Origin: an uncultured Lactobacillus sp.
GTDB taxonomy: Bacteria; Bacillota; Bacilli; Lactobacillales; Lactobacillaceae
Assembly: GCA_947252915.1 (NCBI GenBank)
Contig: CAMXWI010000013.1
Coordinates: 1 to 11,809, forward strand
Length of the DNA stretch: 11,809 bases
Direction: 5' to 3'
In this document: positions 1 through 6,089 of the stretch, piece by piece
Numbering within the stretch: the first letter of the stretch is position 1
How the letters are laid out: each line of letters begins with the position of its first letter
Translations under genes and position numbers: made by a program
Notes under the pieces: model-generated
Databases searched by the model: none
What the model was told of the DNA's origin: nothing
What the model saw: the letters and a program-made list of their open reading frames with translations, nothing else

Positions 1-1
1 G

Positions 2-43
2 TCTGCTGGTGGTCAACACTTCCGCGATGAATTTTTAAAATAA
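2..43 (+). CDS. Possible C-terminal tail of an upstream gene (partial)
   Basis: The frame starting at base 2 reads SAGGQHFRDEFLK and then stops at 41-43. It is the most protein-like of the three forward frames here; the other two give VCWWSTLPR-stop and LLVVNTSAMNF-stop. The 5' end lies outside the window. In related lactobacilli glyA is often upstream of upp, but this tail does not look like a serine hydroxymethyltransferase C-terminus as I remember it, so no function is assigned. With only 13 residues, the stretch may not be coding at all. Confidence 0.25.
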   Translation, partial: SAGGQHFRDEFLK

Positions 44-69
44 ATTTTTAAATTAAATGCCGGAAAGGT

Positions 70-98
70 CTAACAAATGACATGGTTTTTGGTACAAT
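70..98 (+). promoter_or_regulatory. Probable promoter of upp
   Basis: A -35-like CTAACA (70-75, 4/6 matches) and a -10 TACAAT (93-98, 5/6) are separated by 17 bp. The predicted start is about 105, giving a leader of about 25 nt with AAGGAG at 113-118 and the upp ATG at 129. An A/T-only tract (roughly 29-57, including two copies of AATTTTTAAA) lies just upstream, where an UP element would sit. Confidence 0.5.
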
Positions 99-128
99 AA
101 TTGAGAAACAAAAAGGAGTGTATTAACC

Positions 129-764
129 ATGGGAAAGTTTGAAGTTTTAGACCATCCGCTGATCCAACATAAATTGACGATGATTCGGGACAAAAATGTT
201 GGTACGAAGGTGTTCCGTGAAACGGTCAAGGAATTGGCGACGTTGATGGCATATGAAGTTGCTCGTTCGATGCCACTCAAGGATGTCGAAGTAGAAACCC
301 CAATTGCCAAAACCACTAAAAAAGAATTAGCTGGTAAAAAAGTAGCGATTGTGCCGATTTTACGGGCTGGTTTAGGAATGGTGGATGGCATGACTGAATT
401 AATTCCAGCTGCCAAGATTGGTTTTATCGGGATGTATCGGGATGAAGAAACTTTAAAGCCTCATGAATACTTTGTGAAGTTGCCCAACGACATTACAGAA
501 CGCCAATTATTTGTGGTTGACCCAATGTTAGCCACTGGTGGTTCAGCAATTATGGCAATCGAAGCCTTGAAGAAGCGTGGATGTTCCGAAAAGAATATCA
601 AGTTTGCCTGCTTGGTAGCTGCACCAGAGGGTGTTCAAGCTGTTCGTGAAAAGTTCCCTGACGTTGATTTATACACTTGTGGTTTAGATGATCACTTAAA
701 TGATGATGGTTACATTGTTCCCGGACTGGGTGATGCTGGGGACCGGCTATTCGGTACGAAGTAA
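129..764 (+). CDS. upp: Uracil phosphoribosyltransferase
   Basis: This cytoplasmic pyrimidine-salvage enzyme makes UMP and pyrophosphate from uracil and PRPP. Its 211 residues are close to the roughly 209 usual for the bacterial Upp family. The N-terminal part carries the conserved [13 protein letters not shown] block (75-87). The PRPP-binding loop is [12 protein letters not shown] (129-140), and the uracil-binding C-terminus is [13 protein letters not shown] (194-206). The start is fixed by AAGGAG at 113-118, 10 nt upstream, and the family's usual short N-terminus ([16 protein letters not shown]). The gene is monocistronic, with its own promoter and a terminator directly after the stop. No PyrR-type leader is visible before it, unlike pyrP about 3 kb downstream, which would supply its uracil. 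All key motifs are intact. Confidence 0.97.
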   Translation: MGKFEVLDHPLIQHKLTMIRDKNVGTKVFRETVKELATLMAYEVARSMPLKDVEVETPIAKTTKKELAGKKVAIVPILRAGLGMVDGMTELIPAAKIGFIGMYRDEETLKPHEYFVKLPNDITERQLFVVDPMLATGGSAIMAIEALKKRGCSEKNIKFACLVAAPEGVQAVREKFPDVDLYTCGLDDHLNDDGYIVPGLGDAGDRLFGTK

Positions 765-766
765 AT

Positions 767-798
767 AAAAAAGCTCTGCATTCAAGCAGAGCTTTTTT
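767..798. terminator. Bidirectional Rho-independent terminator between convergent genes
   Basis: The stem is AGCTCTGC (772-779) with GCAGAGCT (786-793) and a 6-nt loop. A run of A precedes it (767-772) and a run of T follows it (793-798), so it can end transcripts on both strands. The upp stop is at 762-764 and the stop of the minus-strand gene is at 800-802, so the two genes share one hairpin in a 35-bp gap. Confidence 0.93.
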
Positions 799-799
799 A

Positions 800-1453
800 T
801 TAAAGAGTGGAGCGATTATATTCGACCATTCGGACGTTACTTGGTAGTGACATGGCCAATTCCGTTACCCCAGCATTACTAGGGAAATTATTTACGATAT
901 TAACCCCGAGATAATCTGCGATGGTTCTGATGAAGGCACCATGAGAAACAATTAGTACGTTGCCACCGGTCGGTAATGTTTGGGTAATATGAGCAAGCCC
1001 CTTACGAAAGCGAGCGATGACGTCAGGATAGAGTTCTGCTTTATGAGTAGGATCATCATCTTGCATCAGTTGACGGACATATGCGAACCCCTTTTTGGCG
1101 ATGATATCGTCCTGGCTAATGAAGCCATTGCGTTGGGCGATTCTTTGAAAAACTAAGTCGGCGGGCAGACCCTCAAATGCAGAGAAGAAGACTTCACGGA
1201 AAGCAGGGTCAGATTGAATCGGCAGCGCGGCAGAAGATAGCTGCTGGACAATCAGGTCCCGGGTTTGAATGGCACGGTTTAGATCTGATGAAACTACTAA
1301 GTTGAAATTAATATCATGCAAGGCTGCTCCGGTAGCAACGGCTTGCTTTTTACCGAGTTCTGTGAGTCCGGAATCAATCCATCCTTGAAGGCGATGAAAA
1401 GTATTTAAAAATGTCTGGCCGTGGCGAACCAAGTATAAATGATACTCAGCCAT
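800..1453 (-). CDS. Histidine phosphatase family protein (phosphoglycerate mutase-like)
   Basis: This is a cytoplasmic member of the histidine phosphatase (branch 1) superfamily, of 217 residues. The RHG signature is at 10-12 (LVRHGQT), with H11 the predicted phosphorylated nucleophile. SSDLNRAIQT gives R60, REVFF gives the acid E87, and VSHGAF gives the second catalytic H171, so all four active-site positions are present. The length and the N-terminal RLQGWIDSGLTELG pattern resemble GpmB-like cofactor-independent phosphatases. The substrate cannot be read from sequence, and true glycolytic phosphoglycerate mutase activity is unlikely for this subgroup. The start ATG (1453 on the minus strand) has AAAAGGGA (1465-1472) 11 nt upstream. 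The gene is convergent with upp and divergent from the YibE/F pair, apparently as a single-gene unit. Confidence 0.9.
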   Translation of the reverse strand: MAEYHLYLVRHGQTFLNTFHRLQGWIDSGLTELGKKQAVATGAALHDINFNLVVSSDLNRAIQTRDLIVQQLSSAALPIQSDPAFREVFFSAFEGLPADLVFQRIAQRNGFISQDDIIAKKGFAYVRQLMQDDDPTHKAELYPDVIARFRKGLAHITQTLPTGGNVLIVSHGAFIRTIADYLGVNIVNNFPSNAGVTELAMSLPSNVRMVEYNRSTL

Positions 1454-1549
1454 AAAAAAATCAGTCCCTTTTGATGTATTTGATGGGTTTATTTTAAAAC
1501 AGATTGATTAAAAAAACGATTAGTTTACTAAATTAATGCTGACAGGAAA

Positions 1550-2710
1550 ATGATCCAGCGTAAAATAGCTGTTATAGAAAGAAGCGATTTAATGCTAAAA
1601 TCACGAGTGAAATGGTCGCGACGCTGCTGGCTAGTATGCTTACTGATTATTGGTGCTGTAGTTAGTATTATTTGGAGCTGTAATAATCAGCGATTTTACC
1701 AACGCCCAATTGGTAAAGTAGTGAGTGTACAAGTGACCCATCAACAAAAAACACAAGATCAGTTTAATAATCGAGATCAACAATTTAAGCAACGGGTCAC
1801 CATGAAAATGATGAACGGTCGTTATCGTGGGCAACGGGTGACAGTCAATAATACATATTCAAAGTCAGGCGGCATGGATCAAAAGTACCGGCGTGGCCAA
1901 CAGGCTTTTTTAACTCAATTGCGAAGTGACCACGGTCACTTAACTGCTAACGTAACTGGATTAAAGCGTGATACGACGGTCGTTATTTTAACTTGGTTAG
2001 TGATTTTATTGTTAATCATTATGATGGGCAAGGTCGGAGTATTTGCGTTATTATCAGCATTGCTTAACGTTGGCTTATTCATCGTGGCAATCCAGATTGA
2101 CATTGCAACGCAGGCTCAATATATCCTTCCAATTTTTGCAGGATTCTCGTTTTTGATGGCTTTATCAACACTCACATTTGTTTATGGTTGGAATAAACAG
2201 ACTTTTGCCACGCTGTTAGCTACAATGATGGGTGTTGGTATATCATTAGGAACTTTTTTATTGGTTAGTTCGCTAACCAATGAACGCGGGATTTACTATG
2301 AGGCGATGCAGTTTGTTACCCAAAATTACCGATTATTATATTTAGCAGAGATCATGATCGGTTGTTTAGGAGCAGTAATGGATGAATCAAGTGATATTTT
2401 AGCCATGATGTTCGAAGTTAAACGACTGGATCCCCAGGTTCCATGGCGTAAACTCTTTGATGTAGGACGGCAAGTCGGTCAAACAGTCATGGGTCCGCTG
2501 ACTAACATTCTTTTAATGATTTTTCTGTTTTCAACACTGACCAACGCAGTTTTGATGCTGCGTAATGGAAACTCATGGGGTTATACCTTTAGCATGACGA
2601 TGAGTCTAGGGGTTGCCCAAAGTTTAGTTTCTGGAATTGGCATTGTGGTAACTATCCCAGTGGTCAGTCTAGTGACATCTTTGTTGATCGCAAAGGAGGG
2701 TACAAAATGA
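1550..2710 (+). CDS. YibE/F family membrane protein with extracytoplasmic N-terminal domain
   Basis: This is an integral membrane protein of the YibE/F-like family, function unknown. A first membrane segment (about 27-46) is followed by a polar, basic stretch (about 47-140, rich in Q, R, K and N) that is probably outside the membrane. The rest is hydrophobic with about seven segments (roughly 143-160, 162-183, 190-211, 217-241, 259-278, 312-334, 352-381). The family-type motif GCLGAVMDESSDI is at 271-283. The start is uncertain. The ATG at 1550 has AGGA only 2 nt away. The in-frame ATG at 1592 (M15) has AGAAAGAAG 7 nt upstream and would begin MLKSRVKW just before the first membrane segment, which is at least as likely. 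The last four bases overlap the next gene (ATGA), so the two are translationally coupled. Confidence 0.85.
   Translation: MIQRKIAVIERSDLMLKSRVKWSRRCWLVCLLIIGAVVSIIWSCNNQRFYQRPIGKVVSVQVTHQQKTQDQFNNRDQQFKQRVTMKMMNGRYRGQRVTVNNTYSKSGGMDQKYRRGQQAFLTQLRSDHGHLTANVTGLKRDTTVVILTWLVILLLIIMMGKVGVFALLSALLNVGLFIVAIQIDIATQAQYILPIFAGFSFLMALSTLTFVYGWNKQTFATLLATMMGVGISLGTFLLVSSLTNERGIYYEAMQFVTQNYRLLYLAEIMIGCLGAVMDESSDILAMMFEVKRLDPQVPWRKLFDVGRQVGQTVMGPLTNILLMIFLFSTLTNAVLMLRNGNSWGYTFSMTMSLGVAQSLVSGIGIVVTIPVVSLVTSLLIAKEGTK
2692..2699 (+). promoter_or_regulatory. Strong ribosome binding site of the second YibE/F gene
   Basis: AAAGGAGG lies inside the last codons of the preceding gene, 7 nt before the ATG at 2707. 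It gives the downstream partner independent initiation as well as coupling through the ATGA stop/start overlap. It is much better than anything in front of the upstream gene. Confidence 0.85.
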
Positions 2711-3498
2711 GTACAATTACTGCACTAGGCCTGATTCTGCTTATCTTAATGATCATTGTCGGTGGTCGACAGGGCTGGATAACGTTTTTAAGCTTGTTTC
2801 TGAATTTTTGTTACTTCTATATTGGCTTAGTTTTAGTTGCTCTCCATGTGGCGCCGCTTTGGGTGACACTTGTTTTAGGAACGTTAATTCTTGCAACGAC
2901 CATTTTTATGGGGACTGAAGATCTTCGAGTCAGTGTCAGTGCTTTTGAAGCAGCATTCATTGTCATGATCATGGTGGTAGGCTTAGTATTATTAACAGAG
3001 CACTTTGTTCAAGCTACCGGGTTCAGTCTGGAGAATAGCAATGAATTGGAAGGAATGTCCATTCTGATTGGGATTAATTATGTCAAAGTGGGCGAAATGA
3101 CAATGATTTTAAGCTGCTTAGGAGCAGTGGCAGAACTCACAATTGCCTTAGCTAGTGGCCTTAGAGAAATTATTACTGGCCAACCATTACTTAAAGCTAC
3201 TGCTTTGCTAACAAGTGGCTTGCAAATTGGTCAGCATATTATCGGCACAACATTGAATACATTATTACTGGGCTTTCTAGGTAATTTTTTAGCTCTTTTT
3301 GTCTGGTTTTGCGGACTTAACTATTCGTTTGGCGCAATTTTTAATAATAAATTACTGGTGACTGAATTAGTAACGGTCTTAATTTCGTTTATCGGGATTA
3401 TTATTGCAGTTCCAATTACTAGTGGCCTTGTGATTTGGAATTCGCGAAAAGGTGTTGACAAGGACAAGGAAAGTCAGTATGATACAGGCAATGAATAA
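2707..3498 (+). CDS. YibE/F family membrane protein, second subunit-like partner
   Basis: This 263-residue, very hydrophobic protein has about seven predicted membrane segments (about 5-18, 25-46, 50-68, 82-97, 131-151, 184-203, 218-243) and almost no soluble domain. The block SCLGAVAELTIALASGL (136-152) matches the sequence pattern of the YibE/F family. It parallels GCLGAVMDESSDI in the partner, so the two proteins appear to be distant paralogues that may work together, by inference from the coupled gene pair. It lacks the extracytoplasmic N-terminal region of the partner. The C-terminal tail from about 246 (SRKGVDKDKESQYDTGNE) is short, charged and cytoplasm-like. The DNA for this tail also contains the promoter for pyrP. 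Substrate and function are unknown. Confidence 0.85.
   Translation: MSTITALGLILLILMIIVGGRQGWITFLSLFLNFCYFYIGLVLVALHVAPLWVTLVLGTLILATTIFMGTEDLRVSVSAFEAAFIVMIMVVGLVLLTEHFVQATGFSLENSNELEGMSILIGINYVKVGEMTMILSCLGAVAELTIALASGLREIITGQPLLKATALLTSGLQIGQHIIGTTLNTLLLGFLGNFLALFVWFCGLNYSFGAIFNNKLLVTELVTVLISFIGIIIAVPITSGLVIWNSRKGVDKDKESQYDTGNE
3455..3483 (+). promoter_or_regulatory. Near-consensus sigma-A promoter for pyrP inside the preceding gene
   Basis: TTGACA (3455-3460) is a perfect -35. It is followed after exactly 17 bp by TATGAT (3478-3483), which matches 5/6 of the -10 consensus. The predicted start near 3490 lies about 13 nt before the PyrR hairpin, the position expected for a leader RNA. The promoter lies wholly within the last codons of the upstream membrane-protein gene. 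Confidence 0.8.
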
Positions 3499-3502
3499 TT
3501 AT

Positions 3503-3533
3503 CCTTTAATTAGGTCCAGAGAGGCCTCAAAGG
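3503..3533 (+). promoter_or_regulatory. PyrR-binding anti-antiterminator hairpin in the pyrP leader
   Basis: The core AGGTCCAGAGAGGCCT (3512-3527) fits the known PyrR loop pattern UCCNGNGAGG, with short arms AGGTC and GGCCT. A lower stem CCTTT (3503-3507) with AAAGG (3529-3533) is separated from the upper stem by an asymmetric bulge (AATT on the 5' side), the typical two-part stem of PyrR sites. In the known mechanism, PyrR with bound UMP stabilises this hairpin and favours the downstream terminator, lowering expression when pyrimidines are plentiful. Confidence 0.88.
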
Positions 3534-3537
3534 TAGT

Positions 3538-3578
3538 ACGTTTAAATAGGCACGGAGTGGATTGCTTTCCGTGAACGT
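3538..3578 (+). promoter_or_regulatory. Putative antiterminator pairing in the pyrP leader
   Basis: CACGGA (3551-3556) pairs with TCCGTG (3568-3573). ACGTT (3538-3542) pairs with AACGT (3574-3578), with an 8-nt bulge on the 5' side. A competing option is GTTTA (3540-3544) with TAAAC (3578-3582), which would open the base of the terminator stem. The exact alternative structure needs folding software, but pairing here that competes with the terminator is expected in a PyrR attenuator. Confidence 0.5.
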
Positions 3579-3615
3579 AAACCCTTGGGTTCTCGAACCT
3601 AAGGGTTTATTTTTT
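3578..3615 (+). terminator. Attenuator terminator before pyrP
   Basis: A 14-bp stem (3578-3591 with 3596-3609, one G-U pair) is closed by a CTCG loop and followed by six T (3610-3615). It lies immediately before the ribosome site GGAAGGAG (3616-3623) of pyrP, so it ends the leader before the gene rather than after one. Together with the PyrR hairpin it forms a conditional terminator. Confidence 0.9.
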
Positions 3616-3632
3616 GGAAGGAGCGAGTTGCA

Positions 3633-4910
3633 ATGGCAAAACGACGCGACGTAGTTCTGGACGTTGATGAACGGCCAAAAGCAGGGCAATGGTTTGGCTT
3701 ATCCCTGCAGCACATGTTCTCAATGTTTGGGTCGACCGTGCTGGTACCAATTCTGGTGGGGTTAAATCCCGGAATTGCACTATTTAGTTCAGGGGTGGGG
3801 ACTCTAATGTACCTGCTGATTACGCGGCATAAAATTCCTGCCTACATGGGATCAAGTTTCTCATTTGTGGTTCCGATGATGGCACTGATGAAGACAACGG
3901 GATATCCGGGGATTGCCCAAGGGACGGTTGCAGTAGGTTGTGTCTACTTAATTGTCGCTTTAATTGTTAGTTTCTTCGGCTCAGATTGGATTGACCGGAT
4001 TTTGCCACCGATTGTTGTTGGACCGGTAGTAATGGTAATTGGTTTGTCGCTTGCCGGTACGGCGGCGAAGGACGCAACGATTAATAATGGACATTATGAT
4101 ATTCGTTTCTTTGCTGTTGCCATGCTTACGATGTTGTTGACGGTAGCATTTAATATGTACTTTAAGGGCTTTTTGGGATTGATCCCAATTTTGATGGGAA
4201 TTGTTTTTGGCTACGTCATTGCAGTTTTATTTGGAATTGTGGACTTTAGCCCGGTAATGGCGGCACACTGGTTTAGCCTCCCTAAATTCCAAGTACCATT
4301 TGTCAACTACGTGCCAAAGTTTTATTGGGGAGCAATTCTTAGTATGGCTCCAATCGCCTTTGTAACAATGACTGAACACCTTGGCCACATTATGGTGTTA
4401 AACGAATTAACGGAACGAAACTACTTTAAGAATCCCGGATTGAACCACACTCTCGCCGGTGATGGGACGGCATCCATTATTGCAGGATTTGTTGGTGGAC
4501 CGCCAGTCACTAGTTATGGTGAAAATATTGGAGTTTTAGCAATTACGAAGGTCCACAGTGTCTACGTTATTGCTGGAGCGGCCCTCTTTGCAGTGTTCTT
4601 TAGCTTCGTTGGTAAATTAAGTGCGTTAATTGAATCAATTCCTTCACCAGTAATTGGGGGGATTTCCTTCCTCTTATTCGGGGTCATTGCTTCAAGCGGT
4701 CTGCGAGTAATGATTGAAGATCAAATTGATTTTAACAAGAAGCGGAATTTGATGATTTCTTCAGTTATACTAGTGATTGGGATTGGTAATGCTTATCTGA
4801 AATTAGGTCAATATCAATTTTCTGGTCTCGCCGTAGCGGCAGTTCTCGGCATTGCCTTGAACTTGATTTTGCCGCAAGAAGCGGCTAGTGAACGAAATGA
4901 TGAAAAATAG
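3633..4910 (+). CDS. pyrP: Uracil permease (NCS2 family uracil:H+ symporter)
   Basis: This cytoplasmic-membrane uracil importer of the nucleobase:cation symporter 2 family has 425 residues, close to the 429 of E. coli UraA. The N-terminal block GLSLQHMFSMFGSTVLVP (22-39) is the family signature. The substrate and proton site residues known from UraA are present as E248 (MTEHLGH) and E297 (SYGENIG), each seven positions from UraA E241 and E290. GGPPVTSYGEN (288-298) is the conserved loop before the second Glu. About 14 membrane segments are expected. GGAAGGAG (3616-3623), 9 nt upstream, fixes the ATG. It has its own promoter and a PyrR attenuator, so uracil uptake is tuned to the pyrimidine pool. 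It would supply Upp. Xanthine transport is less likely because of the strong UraA/PyrP match and the PyrR leader. Confidence 0.95.
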   Translation: MAKRRDVVLDVDERPKAGQWFGLSLQHMFSMFGSTVLVPILVGLNPGIALFSSGVGTLMYLLITRHKIPAYMGSSFSFVVPMMALMKTTGYPGIAQGTVAVGCVYLIVALIVSFFGSDWIDRILPPIVVGPVVMVIGLSLAGTAAKDATINNGHYDIRFFAVAMLTMLLTVAFNMYFKGFLGLIPILMGIVFGYVIAVLFGIVDFSPVMAAHWFSLPKFQVPFVNYVPKFYWGAILSMAPIAFVTMTEHLGHIMVLNELTERNYFKNPGLNHTLAGDGTASIIAGFVGGPPVTSYGENIGVLAITKVHSVYVIAGAALFAVFFSFVGKLSALIESIPSPVIGGISFLLFGVIASSGLRVMIEDQIDFNKKRNLMISSVILVIGIGNAYLKLGQYQFSGLAVAAVLGIALNLILPQEAASERNDEK

Positions 4911-4976
4911 ATTAAAACATCTAATAATTTTATCATTTTACATCTTGGTCAAGAGTCAGAATTCATCGGTGGGCCT

Positions 4977-5005
4977 TTGATATTTAGATTAAAAAATGAT
5001 ATATT
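4977..5005 (+). promoter_or_regulatory. Probable promoter of the atp operon
   Basis: TTGATA (4977-4982, 5/6) and TATATT (5000-5005, 5/6) are spaced by 17 bp and flanked by A/T-rich DNA. The predicted start is near 5012, giving a leader of about 80 nt before atpB. No better pair was found in the 180-bp gap between pyrP and atpB. Confidence 0.65.
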
Positions 5006-5006
5006 T

Positions 5007-5062
5007 AGGTCTGTAATTTGAGTCTTGTCATTACATTTCTCAACTTTACAGACCTTATTTTA
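5007..5062 (+). terminator. Long hairpin downstream of the atp promoter, possible pyrP terminator
   Basis: A perfect 10-bp inverted repeat, AGGTCTGTAA (5007-5016) with TTACAGACCT (5046-5055), encloses a second 5-bp stem, TTGAG (5018-5022) with CTCAA (5039-5043), separated by a 1x2 bulge. It is followed by the T-rich TTATTTTA. No other convincing terminator for pyrP exists in the gap. The T tract is interrupted, so the structure could instead be a leader element of the atp mRNA. Confidence 0.45.
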
Positions 5063-5075
5063 TGTTATGAGGAAA

Positions 5076-5083
5076 AGAGGTGG
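5076..5083 (+). promoter_or_regulatory. Ribosome binding site that decides the atpB start
   Basis: AGAGGTGG lies 7 nt before the ATG at 5091 but only 3 nt before an out-of-frame ATG at 5087 (the DNA reads ATGAATG). The earlier ATG opens a four-codon frame ending at 5101. Spacing and the AtpB frame both favour 5091. Confidence 0.7.
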
Positions 5084-5090
5084 AATATGA

Positions 5091-5801
5091 ATGGGCGGTG
5101 ATGCTTATACTTTTAACCTTTTTGGCCTGACATTTAATATCACCAATATGATTTCTGGACTAGTTGTCTGTGTAATCGTCTTTTGCTTATTGTTTGGGTT
5201 GTCACGACATATCCAAATGAAGCCAAAGGGTGGTCAAAATGTTCTTGAATGGCTGGTTGAATTTACGAATGGGATTGTGCGCGGCCAGATGAATCGTGAC
5301 ATTAGCGGTGCATACAGCTACTTCATTTTCATTCTGTTTATTTTCATCTTCGTTGCCAACCAATTGGGACTCTTTCTTCAGGTTGGTTGGAACGGTCATG
5401 AATTGGTTAAAAGTCCAACGGCCGATCCAGTGATTACCTTGACGTTCTCACTGATGGTGATCGTTCTCTCACACTTTGCTGGAATGGTTCACAATGGTAT
5501 TAAAGGATACTTTGCTGAATTCGTTTCGCCAAGTGCATTGATGTTGCCAATTAACCTAATTGAAGAAGTAAGTAACTTCTTAACATTGGGTCTCCGGATT
5601 TTTGGTAACATTTATGCTGGGGAACTTTTGCTAGGCTTGCTTGGTAAAATGGCTTTCTCGCACGGATGGCCAACAATCATTGTTAGTTTGCCAGTTGAAA
5701 TGATTTGGCAAGGATTCTCAGTGTTTATTGGTGCAATCCAAGCTTATGTCTTTGTAACATTAACAACGGTTTATATTTCTCGGAAGGTTTCTGGGGATTA
5801 G
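5091..5801 (+). CDS. atpB: F1Fo ATP synthase subunit a
   Basis: This membrane stator subunit of Fo carries the two proton half-channels and faces the c ring. It has 236 residues and about five or six membrane helices (first about 17-37, then 76-97, 113-134, 150-184, 194-228). The essential arginine is R169 in [13 protein letters not shown] (167-177), the counterpart of E. coli R210. E177 and Q217 (AIQAYVF) are also conserved. The gene opens the atp operon. No atpI is present between pyrP and atpB, as in many lactobacilli. It is 31 bp from atpE. The start at 5091 is chosen by ribosome-site spacing over an out-of-frame ATG four bases earlier. Confidence 0.97.
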   Translation: MGGDAYTFNLFGLTFNITNMISGLVVCVIVFCLLFGLSRHIQMKPKGGQNVLEWLVEFTNGIVRGQMNRDISGAYSYFIFILFIFIFVANQLGLFLQVGWNGHELVKSPTADPVITLTFSLMVIVLSHFAGMVHNGIKGYFAEFVSPSALMLPINLIEEVSNFLTLGLRIFGNIYAGELLLGLLGKMAFSHGWPTIIVSLPVEMIWQGFSVFIGAIQAYVFVTLTTVYISRKVSGD

Positions 5802-5816
5802 TACTTATATAATTTT

Positions 5817-5824
5817 AAGGAGGT
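5817..5824 (+). promoter_or_regulatory. Near-perfect ribosome binding site of atpE
   Basis: AAGGAGGT complements the 16S 3' end almost fully and sits 8 nt before the atpE ATG. AAAGGAGGT before atpF is comparably good, while atpH, which overlaps atpF, has only a weak site. High translation of atpE fits the need for many c subunits per enzyme. Confidence 0.8.
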
Positions 5825-5832
5825 ACTCAAAA

Positions 5833-6045
5833 ATGGGTGCAATTGCTGCTGGTATTGCTGCCGCTTGTGCAGCGCTCGCTACTGGTTACGGAAACGGATT
5901 AGTTATTTCTCATACTGTTGATTCAATGGCTCGTCAGCCACAAATGGCAAGTCAGCTCCGGACAACGATGTTTATCGGTGTTGGTTTGATTGAAGGGGTT
6001 CCTATTTTGGCAATCGTTGTTGCCTTCTTGGTTATGAACAAGTAG
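5833..6045 (+). CDS. atpE: F1Fo ATP synthase subunit c
   Basis: This 70-residue, two-helix proteolipid forms the rotating c ring. Helix 1 (about 3-28) is rich in Ala and Gly, the polar loop is ARQP (33-36), and helix 2 (about 45-68) carries the proton-binding carboxylate E54 in GLIEGVP. The residue after E54 is Gly, not the Ser/Thr of Na+-binding rings such as Ilyobacter. Helix 1 also lacks the PxxxQ motif, so H+ is the expected coupling ion. A Glu rather than Asp carboxylate is usual in Bacillota. One Cys (C12) lies in helix 1. Confidence 0.97.
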   Translation: MGAIAAGIAAACAALATGYGNGLVISHTVDSMARQPQMASQLRTTMFIGVGLIEGVPILAIVVAFLVMNK

Positions 6046-6073
6046 TGACGACAGAAGCGCTTTAAAGAATAGG

Positions 6074-6082
6074 AAAGGAGGT
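6074..6082 (+). promoter_or_regulatory. Ribosome binding site that decides the atpF start
   Basis: AAAGGAGGT is 7 nt before the ATG at 6090 and 3 nt before an out-of-frame ATG at 6086. As at atpB, the DNA reads ATGAATG. The earlier ATG opens a six-codon frame ending at 6106. The later ATG has the better spacing and gives subunit b. Confidence 0.75.
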
Positions 6083-6089
6083 GTCATGA

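Noticed and set aside
53..415. Minus-strand open frame of 120 codons opposite upp
   Set aside because: It is antisense to the well-supported upp gene and its promoter, has no ribosome site or known motif, and is a by-product of upp codon use.
5007..5022. AGGTCTGTAATTTGAG considered as a second PyrR site before atpB
   Set aside because: It shares AGGTC with the pyrP leader but lacks the CNGNGAGG loop and the two-part stem, so it is not a PyrR element.
6055..6062. Palindrome AAGCGCTT between atpE and atpF
   Set aside because: It is only 8 bp with no loop or T tract, so it is too short to be a terminator or processing hairpin on its own.
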